Numbered from the stretch's first letter, positions 44,301 through 52,191 are shown. The stretch: DNA of 64,000 nucleotides from Paenibacillus montaniterrae (GCF_018403185.1 NZ_BOSE01000010.1:62001-126000), one strand, 5' to 3'. Notes: a model not told the origin generated them from the letters alone. Program-made: numbers and translations.

Positions 44301-45617
44301 TCAGTCGCAATGTGGCTGAATCCCGAGCAATTGAACAGCTACACAACAGCATTTTTCGCGGCGGCTGACCCGGATCATTGGATTAGCGTGCTGCCGGGCG
44401 GCAATGCAGCGGCTGATACTCAAGTATGGCATCGTGCAGCAGTGACTGATACCTGGTTCGATGCGAAAGGAAAGGGCAAGCTGGCTATCGGAGAATGGAC
44501 GCATCTGGCGATAACTGTAGAGGAAGGGCTCGTAAGCTTGTATATTAACGGAGACCTGACGCATAGAAGCTACGGTATTGCTGATCTATTTTCTGAGGGT
44601 GATTCTATATTCTCCCTTGCTGTAAACTACTGGGATGCTCCGTATAAAGGCTATATGGATGAGCTGAAGGTTTATGAAGGAGTGTTGACGCAGGTTGAAG
44701 TCAAGGCCTTGCTGGCAAGCGAAGTCGAGGTAACCGACATTAATATGCCAATTACGCACAAAATTATGTCTGTCGGTCAAAGCTATACTCCATATCAAAT
44801 TACAGCGCTGCCAGGTCCAGCAGCAGGTACGCCGCTAAGCTGGAGCATTGACAACCCGCAGGTTGCAACAATCGATGAGCACACTGGCGCTGTTACTGCA
44901 CTTGCCAGTGGAACGGCGCAGATTACCGCTACCTCTGCTGCCAATCCCGCTGTAACCCGCAGCTATTCGCTATATGTTGTAGAAGGGGCGGTCGCTTATT
45001 ACGATTTTAATATGGATTTGACCAATAAAGCGGTCGCTGGTCTCGAGGCAGGTCGCTATGTTGGCAATCGCATTATAAGCACAACGGCTGATGAGCCGCA
45101 GTTTACAAGCTTTAATGACGGTTCTCGCGAGCATATTGGTCTTGTGCTGGATGGGGAGCATGGCGTCACGCTGCCGAATCATTATTTTAGCGGCCAAAGC
45201 TATACGATTTCAATTCGCGCCAAGCTCGATGCGGTAAGTCCGTATTCTACCTTGTTCTTTGCGCAAAATCCGGCTGGCTCATGGCTAAGTCTTGTACCTG
45301 GCGGGCTGAACGCCGACAATGAATATTTATTGTGGTCGGGGGATCAGGTGTGGTTTGACGGCTTAAGCGGAGTCAAGCTGGAGCTGGACAAATGGGTAAC
45401 GTTAACCGCTGCCGTAGATGGCGCTAATCTGAAGCTTTATATTGACGGGGAATTGAAGAAGGAGTACAGCAATATGCCAGTGCTGTTCAACGATGACTCA
45501 TCGACAGCAGCGCTTGCTGTCAATCATTGGGATATCCCAAGTAAAGGCATCGTGGATGAGCTTTACATTTTCGACTATGCCTTAACTGCTGAGGAAATCG
45601 CCCAGCTTCATCAATAG
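41397..45617 (+). CDS. SLH-anchored GH43 arabinanase (Abn2-like) with Ig-like and LamG domains
   Basis: The 1406-residue secreted protein has a signal peptide (about 1-28), three SLH repeats (about 33-190) that bind cell-wall polymer, a short beta-helix-like stretch (205-260), a Pro/Thr/Ala linker (270-305), and a GH43 five-bladed propeller (about 310-690) with catalytic Asp315 in HDPSI, Asp498 in NAIDANLYRD and Glu564 in SGEGPY. An Abn2-type C-terminal barrel follows (GEYRYINHG to GSKL), then an atrophied bacterial Ig domain, a LamG-like domain, a Big_2 domain and a second LamG-like domain. It should cut alpha-1,5-arabinan at the cell surface. GGGAGG lies nine bases before the ATG. No terminator with a strong T run follows; a hairpin is at 45681. 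Confidence 0.88.
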   Translation: MPRKSLNMFLCAFLAVVIMLPGKTPLLAQAGTSHWAAQTLNKWEEQGLLLPDFAPDEQLTRLGFVAAINHMLGIDEQGETLFTDLDPQSEEGRIVNIAAEAGYIKGYADGSFRPAKLITREEAAVIIARIFSVEAAAASVSFKDEKQLKNWSKSAVLALVAEGYLKGYPDGSFKPERGVTFAELITMLNNIVDVIISKPGEYSELTARNLLITAPNVVLKDSSIERNLYVSRGAVAGQIEIENSTIGRSIISSVDEAAIKLTNVSFGEAPEPTPTASPTAPPSAATPPPTTPPVTTPPTSPTATPPAFAEVSVHDPSIVKKDKLYYVFGTHGDTAVSSDLISWQAIGNGYTPVGNKLYGDLVDNLQESFAWAGHNDSDSLGGFAVWAPDVVWVPEFKNEDGTEGAYLIYYSVSSTYIRSAIGVAASKTIEGPYQYVDTIMYSGFTSVSAKDNNSEIDKHWENTKIADLIEAEVLDGVRPDWFTSNGSYNNALFPNAIDANLYRDTDNKLWMSYGSWSGGIFVLEIDPTTGKPVYPGEDGTTDDGRMIDRYFGTKISGGYTKSGEGPYVMYDPKTKYYYLFVTYGWLGIDGEYNMRLFRSESPTGPFLDASGKNAVLPDASASNADYGNKLMGHYAFDRYIGEPGSGNGIQYISPGHNSAFIDENGKRFVVFHTRFSQTVDGHQLRVHQLIMNEDGWLVATPYRYSGETLGKVTANEIVGEYRYINHGKDSSKTVHRSAYIKLEADGSISGAAAGKWELKDDYTAIITIGDEQYKGAFLYQWDSASQANVMVFAALSDQGQTIWGSKLTVKLGIAQDILQDLSLGSTDLVANDLTLPTIATRGIPITWTSSNPALISNDGKITRPSSADKPEAVTMTASFVVDGQSYTKSFAVTLKPVPAATLKAQYSFESSLKDELDPSKSGTVVGNRIDAAPAGEAAYGQGVSNQALYFDGETGIVLPNDLIDSYNYSVAMWLNPEQLNSYTTAFFAAADPDHWISVLPGGNAAADTQVWHRAAVTDTWFDAKGKGKLAIGEWTHLAITVEEGLVSLYINGDLTHRSYGIADLFSEGDSIFSLAVNYWDAPYKGYMDELKVYEGVLTQVEVKALLASEVEVTDINMPITHKIMSVGQSYTPYQITALPGPAAGTPLSWSIDNPQVATIDEHTGAVTALASGTAQITATSAANPAVTRSYSLYVVEGAVAYYDFNMDLTNKAVAGLEAGRYVGNRIISTTADEPQFTSFNDGSREHIGLVLDGEHGVTLPNHYFSGQSYTISIRAKLDAVSPYSTLFFAQNPAGSWLSLVPGGLNADNEYLLWSGDQVWFDGLSGVKLELDKWVTLTAAVDGANLKLYIDGELKKEYSNMPVLFNDDSSTAALAVNHWDIPSKGIVDELYIFDYALTAEEIAQLHQ

Positions 45618-45680
45618 CAGCAACATTTGACAGCGATTGGAGGAATGCTGTACTCCACAGCAATGCATGACGAATAAGAA

Positions 45681-45722
45681 GGGTGTACAGCTTGTCAGGC
45701 TTGACTGACATTCTGTACACCC
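45681..45722. terminator. Two-tier hairpin after the arabinanase gene
   Basis: GGGTGTACAG and CTGTACACCC enclose an inner GTCAG/CTGAC stem. The T run is weak (CTCTCATC). The same architecture with compensatory changes occurs at 28268-28311. Confidence 0.6.
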
Positions 45723-45739
45723 TCTCATCATTTGCAGGC

Positions 45740-46750
45740 TTATACTTTAGAGGTTAGCATGCGCATCGCTTTAACTAGCTGCAAGCGCGAGTAGCGGGCA
45801 TAGGTACGAATTGTTCGTGGCACCCAGCGATTTGCCGCTCCGCCTTGGATTAAAGTATTGTGTGCCAGTGCAGCGATAATAAGCAATGTTCCGCCTATTT
45901 CAAAGGCATTAATGCTGTACCCTTGGAACGCCAAAATAACAAAGGTCGTAATCGGAACAAAGTTTATGAATAAAATGCCGTGCGTGGAGGAGAGCATTTT
46001 AAGCCCTTTGTTCCAGCTGAGCAGCGCCACCAGCCCTGGCAGCAGGCTCATAAAGGTCATTTCATATTTAATGCTGGACAATGTTTCAAGAGTCGGTATG
46101 CTTAACCAGCCAGCAGCCGTCCCGGAAGCAACAACGAGCAGTGCCACCCCATTGCCAAGCAGGCATGTTAATGTTGAATAGCGCAGGATCGACCATGCCT
46201 GGAAGCGGGAGCCGCCAAGCGAATATACGACCCAGCCTGTCACTCCGATAAAAATAAGCAGCAGCGGAAACAGCTGCCCGCCTTTCATTGAGAAAAAGCC
46301 GAAATCCCCTCTAGTAATGACGAAAATCGCTCCGACAAATGCGATTGCAATATTGCGCAGCGTAGTTGCATTAGGCTTGCGGCGCGCAAACAGCCATAAT
46401 AGTACAATTGTAATAACGGGCATCAGCACCTCCATAATGGAGGCAACAATCGTGCCGGCAGTGCCCATTTTTTGCTGGCCAAGAAACACACACATATTAT
46501 AAACGACAAATGCCATCGAGCCGTAAAAGGTAAGCGCCAAACCGCGGCCTTCCAGACGAAAAGCTGACCGGCCTTCCTTTACAAGCAAAATGACAGATAA
46601 TATAATGCCGACAATAAAATAACGAATAAAAGAAAAGTAGAAAGGATCAATATGCTTTAATGCCTCATGCGCAACAGGAAACATTGCACCCCAGGACATG
46701 CTCGCAATTAAACATAGTACCGCTCCGATTAATACCGTACGTTTATTCAT
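45740..46750 (-). CDS. EamA/DMT-family transporter
   Basis: The 336-residue protein has ten membrane helices in two EamA repeats and resembles drug/metabolite exporters (RhaT/PecM/YwfM type). The ATG at 46750 is used with GATGGAG upstream and gives MNKRTVLIGAVLCLIASMSWG, a usual start; 32 residues of the longer frame are excluded since they cross the control region of the divergent gene. A LysR gene is divergent, so it is the likely regulator. The substrate is unknown. Confidence 0.82.
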   Translation of the reverse strand: MNKRTVLIGAVLCLIASMSWGAMFPVAHEALKHIDPFYFSFIRYFIVGIILSVILLVKEGRSAFRLEGRGLALTFYGSMAFVVYNMCVFLGQQKMGTAGTIVASIMEVLMPVITIVLLWLFARRKPNATTLRNIAIAFVGAIFVITRGDFGFFSMKGGQLFPLLLIFIGVTGWVVYSLGGSRFQAWSILRYSTLTCLLGNGVALLVVASGTAAGWLSIPTLETLSSIKYEMTFMSLLPGLVALLSWNKGLKMLSSTHGILFINFVPITTFVILAFQGYSINAFEIGGTLLIIAALAHNTLIQGGAANRWVPRTIRTYARYSRLQLVKAMRMLTSKV

Positions 46751-46823
46751 AATCTCCATCCTATCGTTCGTATATGTAGCTCCGTCATTCATCATATTAC
46801 GATGCAGGCAACATGTAAAATGA

Positions 46824-46856
46824 TTGAAAATAAAGTTATCCATCATTTATAATGAT
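46824..46856 (+). promoter_or_regulatory. lysR-type gene promoter with inverted repeat
   Basis: TTGAAA (46824-46829), an 18-base spacer and TATAAT (46848-46853). The -10 is enclosed in a perfect inverted repeat ATCATT-TAT-AATGAT (46842-46856), a probable site for LysR autoregulation and for control of the divergent transporter. Confidence 0.6.
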
Positions 46857-46898
46857 AGTATTGCAGAAGGAAGTAAAATTCCTGAGAGAAGGATGAGT

Positions 46899-47771
46899 AT
46901 GATGGAATTGAATGATTTAATCATTTTTCAGAAGGTTGCCGAATGCGGCAGCATTAGCAAGGCAGCGGCGGAATTGAACTATGTGCAATCCAACGTAACA
47001 GCCAGAATCAAGCTGCTTGAGAAGGAGCTGCATACGCCGCTATTCAGCAGACATAAGCGCGGCATGATCATCAATTCCGAAGGCAAGCGTTTGCTGGAAT
47101 ATGCCAAGGACATTACAGCTAAAGTAGAAGAAATGAAGCTTAGCTTTCAGGATAAAGCCGATGCAGGCGGCTTGCTGAAAATCGGCATAGTCGAAACCGT
47201 CAATGCGCTGCCACATATTCTTTCCTCATTTAACGATCATTATCCGAATATTGAAGTGTCGCTTATGGCAGGTGTAACGGATCAATTGGTGCAGGATGTG
47301 CTGGATATGAAGCTCGACGGGGCATTCGTAACGGGGCCGATTCGCCATCCTAATGTGGAGCAGCTTGCTGTCATTTCCGAGCGGCTGGTGCTTGTTGCCA
47401 AGCGCGACAGCTTTACGATGGATCAGCTGACGACGACGCCATTTTTGCTGTACCATAAAGGCTGCGGCTATCGGGGGAGGCTGGAGAGCTGGATGAAGGT
47501 TGAAGGGATTATTCCGCGCAAGGTGATGGAGTTTGGCACCTTCGGCACGATCATTGGCAGTGTAGCGGCTGGAATCGGCATAACCGTTATTCCGCAGTCA
47601 ACTGTGACCGAGCTTGTGGAAAAGCAGGTAGTGGATGAGCATCCGTTGCCAGAGCCGTATTGCGATATTACGACCATCTTTATTTGGCGCAAGGATGCTT
47701 ATATTACGCGCTCCTTAAATCATTTTATTGAAGAAATTCGCATGCACGCGGATGCGTTGGCTGATGTGTAG
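46899..47771 (+). CDS. LysR-family transcriptional regulator
   Basis: The 290-residue protein has the LysR helix-turn-helix (LNDLIIFQKVAECGSISKAA, then LNYVQSNVTARI) and a co-inducer-binding domain (GLLKIGIVETV onward). AGAAGG lies six bases before the ATG at 46899; the ATG at 46893 directly abuts that site. It resembles the YwfR/CzcR group that controls DMT-type exporters. It is divergent from the EamA gene. Confidence 0.87.
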   Translation: MMELNDLIIFQKVAECGSISKAAAELNYVQSNVTARIKLLEKELHTPLFSRHKRGMIINSEGKRLLEYAKDITAKVEEMKLSFQDKADAGGLLKIGIVETVNALPHILSSFNDHYPNIEVSLMAGVTDQLVQDVLDMKLDGAFVTGPIRHPNVEQLAVISERLVLVAKRDSFTMDQLTTTPFLLYHKGCGYRGRLESWMKVEGIIPRKVMEFGTFGTIIGSVAAGIGITVIPQSTVTELVEKQVVDEHPLPEPYCDITTIFIWRKDAYITRSLNHFIEEIRMHADALADV

Positions 47772-47835
47772 CTGGCTGGATACAGCGAAATTAAGAAGAA
47801 CTAATATATTGCTATACGATTCAATAGACAAAAAT

Positions 47836-47871
47836 GGCTGGTTTAAGTCCAATACCGAACTTAAACCAGCC
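47836..47871 (-). terminator. Terminator of the GH5 transcript
   Basis: GGCTGGTTTAAGT (47836-47848) and ACTTAAACCAGCC (47859-47871) pair perfectly. On the minus strand the hairpin is followed by ATTTTTG. It lies 64 bases beyond the stop of the small minus-strand ORF. Confidence 0.75.
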
Positions 47872-47934
47872 AAAAAGCTAATTGCCAAATCTCTAACTTT
47901 TAAGAGTCATTACCTTTACATATAAGCTGCGATC

Positions 47935-48279
47935 TTAATATAACTCTAATACCTTTGTGATTAGGTGGATTCCATCGGATCTGTCAATGTAAAATTTGAA
48001 CTGAAGATGATCCGACGATGTAAACAACGAGAGTTGAATGTCTTCCATCGTTATAATTTTACCTGGGGTAGTTCGATGATCAAAAATATAGGTGTCCTTT
48101 GTTAAAATAATATACTTAACTGCTATTTCTGGATCTTGAAATTGACTTAAGTAATCAGAAAACTCTGCTCCGACGGGATTAAAGTCACTTACGGTTAAGA
48201 AGTATTTACCATCGTAAGAAGTTTTCCCTTCTATTTCAACAACACGAAAACGAATTAATTGACTTTTGTAAGCTGCCAT
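47935..48279 (-). CDS. Small protein of unknown function overlapping the GH5 gene
   Basis: I do not recognise this 114-residue protein. It has no signal peptide or membrane helix, is rich in aromatic and acidic residues and looks like a folded soluble protein (for example DPEIAVKYIILTKDTYIFDH). Its only ATG overlaps the last 25 bases of the GH5 gene in another frame, and no good ribosome site is seen, so translation would depend on coupling. It lies between the GH5 stop and the shared terminator, hence on the same transcript. It could also be the 3' part of an older gene cut by the arrival of the GH5 gene. Confidence 0.5.
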   Translation of the reverse strand: MAAYKSQLIRFRVVEIEGKTSYDGKYFLTVSDFNPVGAEFSDYLSQFQDPEIAVKYIILTKDTYIFDHRTTPGKIITMEDIQLSLFTSSDHLQFKFYIDRSDGIHLITKVLELY

Positions 48280-49955
48280 TGCTGATTCAAATTTCCGCGA
48301 TACAGATTTTGTTGAATTAGCGCTCCATTTGCGGTTGATGAATTAGCAACTTCTACAGCTTTATTGCTGTTTATATTGATAATGCTCCAATAACCGTTGC
48401 TCAGCTTAATAATGCGGAAGCGTTGAGCCGTATTGGCAAAGTCCTGCATTAGTTGAATGGCTTCCCCGTTGTTTTTCGTTCCATTGCGAACGTCCATCAC
48501 TTTTCCATCAGAAGAGCTGACACTCCTTAAACGATAAATATTGGTAGAGGTCCCCATATCTGTGGCCACCCATTGCTGGGCAGTAGTTCCGAGATCCGTA
48601 TATTGCTGCAATTGTAAATTATTTGTGTTTTGTCCGCCTGGGACCTCCAATACCTTCCCGGACTGACGGTTGATCAGCTTGTAGGTGGAGCCGGACGTTA
48701 ACCCATTCCATATGCCATTCCACGGATTCATTTGCGCGCGCTCGTAATACCATTCAAAAATAAAACGAGCCATACCGTCACGCGCGGAGTTGCCATCATA
48801 GAGCAAGCCTGCAGTCGGATCTGCAAATGAGCTTCTTGCTCCTGGCTGCAGCAAAAATCCATTCATGTGAACCGCAATGCTTACGTTGCCTGCAGCCGTA
48901 AAGATTGCTTTCGTATTTTTGCCGAAGCCTTCATTGCTGCCGTTAAAAAGATTCCAGTATTCCGGATCTCCTGGCAGCGTATTAAACCATGTTGTTTCTG
49001 TAATGTTAATCGGGTAATGATCAGCACATGGCTTAATATTCGTATCCCATTGCTGCTGCAGAGTAGAATAATTATTGTTAGCGCCATAGCCCGGATACCA
49101 GTGAACCGCATAGCCTATATTGTTTAATGGGTCTGTCAACGGATTCGTTGCGCATAGCTGGTAGTATTGATCCCAACCAAGACCTGCAGCCCAAATTACG
49201 TTGTCAGCCCCATTGCTGCGAATAGTAGAAATCATTGAGTTTTGGAAGTCTCGCAGCGCATTCCAAAAATCTGAAAACTGAGGATCGGACGGATGCCCTC
49301 CCCAGCGGCCGTTGGCATAGGATAAAACTGGCTCATTAACCAATTCGAACATTACATTATCAGCGCTTTTTATTTCAGGCTGTGATGAAAGATAGCCCCA
49401 AATTTCGTTAAATTTGTTGAGGTTGGATGGGGTTGTCGCCTGATTGTTGGAGAAGGTAAAGTCAAGGCCTAGCGTTACGTAGAGTCCTTTTGTTCGCGCG
49501 TATTGAATGTAGGGAATGATGACATTTTGAGTAACCGCTTGCAAGCCTGCGAAGCTGTAAGTTCCAGCTGCCACATCACCCATATCCTCACGGTCAATAA
49601 ATAGTCGCACCTGGTTCATATACCAGCCATGGTTATTGCCATATTTCGGAGAAGTGTCGGTAAAGGTATCGGTTATGTCCTTTAGATACTCTAAAATTGC
49701 TGCATGTCGATTGCCGCCGTTGCGATTCAAATAGTAATTACTGCTTTGATACGTCCAGTAGGAGCCTGATGGCTGATGCCAGCCGCTCAATAAAACGGGC
49801 TCTCCGCTGCTGTTAACCAACTGATTGCCGCTTACATGGAGCTTGGACATCGGCATGCCCTGCCATGCATGAACAGAGACACCAGCTGGTGCCAGCAAAG
49901 CAAGCAGCATAGCAAACATCATCACGATCTTTAACCAATTTTTTGCCTTTAACAC
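48255..49955 (-). CDS. Secreted GH5 family enzyme with C-terminal ricin-type (CBM13-like) domain
   Basis: The 566-residue protein has a signal peptide (about 1-30, ending SVHA), a GH5-type TIM barrel with acid/base Glu208 in ELVNEPV and nucleophile Glu320 in NITETTW, and a beta-trefoil domain (about 423-566) with three repeats having Q-x-W ends (TTAQQWVA, TAQRFRI, LNQQWQL). It should cut a beta-linked polysaccharide outside the cell; the exact substrate is not fixed by these motifs. It starts with GTG behind AAGGAG. A promoter (50034-50062) and a cre site (49993-50006) precede it, which fits induction only when better sugars are absent. Confidence 0.87.
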   Translation of the reverse strand: MLKAKNWLKIVMMFAMLLALLAPAGVSVHAWQGMPMSKLHVSGNQLVNSSGEPVLLSGWHQPSGSYWTYQSSNYYLNRNGGNRHAAILEYLKDITDTFTDTSPKYGNNHGWYMNQVRLFIDREDMGDVAAGTYSFAGLQAVTQNVIIPYIQYARTKGLYVTLGLDFTFSNNQATTPSNLNKFNEIWGYLSSQPEIKSADNVMFELVNEPVLSYANGRWGGHPSDPQFSDFWNALRDFQNSMISTIRSNGADNVIWAAGLGWDQYYQLCATNPLTDPLNNIGYAVHWYPGYGANNNYSTLQQQWDTNIKPCADHYPINITETTWFNTLPGDPEYWNLFNGSNEGFGKNTKAIFTAAGNVSIAVHMNGFLLQPGARSSFADPTAGLLYDGNSARDGMARFIFEWYYERAQMNPWNGIWNGLTSGSTYKLINRQSGKVLEVPGGQNTNNLQLQQYTDLGTTAQQWVATDMGTSTNIYRLRSVSSSDGKVMDVRNGTKNNGEAIQLMQDFANTAQRFRIIKLSNGYWSIININSNKAVEVANSSTANGALIQQNLYRGNLNQQWQLTKVN

Positions 49956-49992
49956 ATTATACCAACTCCTTCATAAAGGTTTACATTCATTA

Positions 49993-50006
49993 TGACAGCG
50001 CTTTCT
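49993..50006 (-). promoter_or_regulatory. cre site in the GH5 leader
   Basis: The minus strand reads AGAAAGCGCTGTCA, which fits TGWAANCGNTNWCA at all but the first position. It lies 20-35 bases after the expected transcription start, a roadblock position for CcpA. Confidence 0.65.
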
Positions 50007-50033
50007 TCCGACAACAATATCCGTATCTTTACA

Positions 50034-50062
50034 TATATAACCATTTTCTACCTTTTGTCCAA
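50034..50062 (-). promoter_or_regulatory. Promoter of the GH5 gene
   Basis: The minus strand has TTGGAC (rc of 50057-50062), a 17-base spacer and TATATA (rc of 50034-50039). Confidence 0.55.
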
Positions 50063-50113
50063 TAAGTCCAAATTAGCATTCCTTAACAAGTTAATATGAA
50101 TATGAAATATTGA

Positions 50114-50142
50114 TTGTCATATTAACGTATCATTCTTATAAT
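50114..50142 (+). promoter_or_regulatory. Promoter of the EIIC-fusion gene
   Basis: TTGTCA (50114-50119), a 17-base spacer and a perfect TATAAT (50137-50142), about 57 bases before the start codon. Confidence 0.65.
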
Positions 50143-50198
50143 TAGTTAATGCACTACTAGACTAAAGAGATTCAACTCAGACTTAAGGAGTGTCAGCA

Positions 50199-51758
50199 AT
50201 GAATGTAGCAATTATAGGCAGCAGCGGCGGCAATTTATTTAATCTGGGTGGAAGGCAGCCAGACAAGCTTTTAGGAGAAATAATTGCGCAATGTCAAAGT
50301 GCGCAAGTACAAATTGCAGCTATACAGTTTATCGCTGCAAATGAATCGATGGATGTAGCAAAAGGCAAAACCAATGCATCACTGTTCAGTTATGATGCTG
50401 AATCCCAGCGTATTGTACAGGGCGACATCATGACGCTGGCAGAGATCAATATATTAGCTAAGGAAAGCGATCAAAAGCTCGCTCAACTAATAGAGACTGG
50501 CTTAGTAGATGGCTTGATTGTGATGAGCGGTGATCCGGAGGGTGCGAATGAGCAGTCGATATTGGCTGCAGCAGCGAAAGGCATACCGATTGTTGGTACA
50601 GGCGGAACTTCGATGGCATTAATTAGCTCTAAAGGTGCTAATGTGATTGCGACCTCTGGCACGACCGGAACGACTAATCGTACGCGCGCTGTTTCGTTTT
50701 TAACCTCCTTGTGTAAATATTGGAAAATATCCTATATGCCAGTGCTGGGACATGCGCAAGCATCAAGCGGCGAGCAGACTGCACCAGTAAGCATATGGAA
50801 ACGAATTAATTTTAAAGGCATTATGCAGGCATCGTTGCCTGGCTTTATCGCCATGGCTATCATTTTGGCGCTTGGCAAAATTCCGGGATTGTCGTCATTA
50901 TCAGGCGTTTTTGATCTATTGATAGGCGCTTTGCCCGTTCTTATTGCAGTGATTGCGGCTAAACAGATTTCCGAGCTGGATGAGGTCTCAATTGTAGCTG
51001 GAGTTATCGCAGGTATCCTTTCGAGCAAGGGCGGCATTATCGGCGGGATGCTTGGCGGTATTTTGGCAGGCTTGCTTGTGCACTATTTATTTACCAAATG
51101 TGTGCAGTGGCGCTTTCCGATGACTACCGTCAATATTGTAGCAGGCGGCGTTGCTGGTCTTGCTTCTGGTCTAGTCATGTATTTTCTTGTATCGCCGCTT
51201 GCCTTGCAGCTTGGCGAATGGGTGAAGCTGCTCATTAATGCAGCTATCGATTTCAATCCGATTCTGGCAGGGGTATGCGCAGGCCTTCTGATTTGGCCAG
51301 CGATTATTGCCGGGGTTTACCATGCGGCTATTTTGCCGATTGTGATGCTGGAAATGGAATCGACAGGCAATAGCTTCCTCGGTGCGATTGATATGGTCGG
51401 TTTGGTGATGGTTTCTGCCGGAATTACGCTGGCCAATATTATTGGGCCGCGTGATAAGGGTGAGGCGGCAGTGGCAGCGCCCGGCTTTTTAATCAATATT
51501 GGCTTTGGTACATTTGTAGAAGCGGCTTATCCGTTTATGTTCTCTAATAAGGTTGTATTTGCCGGAGCGATTATCGCCTCAGGCATTGGCGGCGGCTTTG
51601 TCGGATTGTTTGCTGTAAGGGGTACGGCTTATGTTCCATCGGTCGTGGCGCCGTATCTGTCAGATAATCCGCTAGGCTTTGTTATATCAATGCTTGCAGC
51701 GTTGTTGATTGCGTTTGTTGTCACTCTAGTAGCTAATAAAACAGTACGAGTATCATAG
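50199..51758 (+). CDS. Fusion of an unrecognised soluble domain with a PTS EIIC-like membrane domain
   Basis: The 519-residue protein has two parts. Residues 1 to about 190 are soluble and start like a Rossmann-type fold (NVAIIGSSGGNLFNLGG), with Gly-rich blocks VMSGDPEGANEQS and VGTGGTSMALISSKG; I do not recognise this domain. From about 205 to the end are some nine or ten membrane helices like the EIIC of fructose-type PTS permeases (NIIGPRDKGEAAVAAPGFLI, GFGTFVEAAYPFMF, GGGFVGLFAVRGTAYVPSV). No EIIA or EIIB phospho-site domain is present and none is encoded nearby. The ATG at 50199 lies eight bases after AAGGAG. It may be a sugar carrier working with outside EIIA/EIIB, or a sensor or ion carrier of another kind. 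Confidence 0.7.
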   Translation: MNVAIIGSSGGNLFNLGGRQPDKLLGEIIAQCQSAQVQIAAIQFIAANESMDVAKGKTNASLFSYDAESQRIVQGDIMTLAEINILAKESDQKLAQLIETGLVDGLIVMSGDPEGANEQSILAAAAKGIPIVGTGGTSMALISSKGANVIATSGTTGTTNRTRAVSFLTSLCKYWKISYMPVLGHAQASSGEQTAPVSIWKRINFKGIMQASLPGFIAMAIILALGKIPGLSSLSGVFDLLIGALPVLIAVIAAKQISELDEVSIVAGVIAGILSSKGGIIGGMLGGILAGLLVHYLFTKCVQWRFPMTTVNIVAGGVAGLASGLVMYFLVSPLALQLGEWVKLLINAAIDFNPILAGVCAGLLIWPAIIAGVYHAAILPIVMLEMESTGNSFLGAIDMVGLVMVSAGITLANIIGPRDKGEAAVAAPGFLINIGFGTFVEAAYPFMFSNKVVFAGAIIASGIGGGFVGLFAVRGTAYVPSVVAPYLSDNPLGFVISMLAALLIAFVVTLVANKTVRVS

Positions 51759-52067
51759 AGGCTGTTCGTTTTGCAGCTTTTCAACTAGAGTCATTAATGT
51801 TTCGGTTAATTGTTCGGATATTGTGTAGACGGTATGTGAGTTTTGTACATCCATTAGCATACCTTGCTGCCCGGCTTTTCCTACCCATAAATGGTAGCCT
51901 TGCTCTACGCCTTGTGCATCGATGATTTGCAAATCGTAGTGCGGCTTGCTTACATTGACTATGCCGCCTTCTTTGTTGGCTGACGAGAGAATGCTTTGCA
52001 GCAATTCTACAGTTTCTGAATCTTTTGTCGAGTTCGATCTTACAAGCGTAGACGAGAGCGAGGAGCT
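51753..52067 (-). pseudogene. 5'-truncated remnant of a small protein gene
   Basis: An open frame of about 104 codons on the minus strand ends in a protein-like sequence (VNVSKPHYDLQIIDAQG, HLWVGKAGQQGMLMDVQNSH) that recalls the C-terminal part of small secreted or lipoprotein-like Bacillus proteins. The only start candidate is a TTG at 52004 with no ribosome site, and the frame is closed upstream by TAA at 52068-52070. No signal peptide is left. Its last six bases overlap the end of the convergent EIIC-fusion gene. I read it as a decayed gene; a short real gene using the TTG is less likely. Confidence 0.5.
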
Positions 52068-52093
52068 TTAAGTTGCAATTATAGCGTTTAACT

Positions 52094-52154
52094 GCCTTGT
52101 ACAAGGCCTTTAATGAAGCAGGCACGTGCTGCCAAGCGCAGCAGCCGTGCCTGC
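52094..52154. repeat. Palindrome and two-tier hairpin in the gap before the oxidoreductase gene
   Basis: GCCTTGTACAAGGC (52094-52107) is a perfect palindrome. Next to it GCAGGCACG (52118-52126) pairs with CGTGCCTGC (52146-52154) around an inner TGCTGC/GCAGCA stem. A weak T-rich stretch follows on the plus strand, so it may be a distant terminator for the EIIC-fusion transcript. Confidence 0.5.
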
Positions 52155-52191
52155 TATCTTTATATTATTGAACATTAAAAAATAAAGTAAC

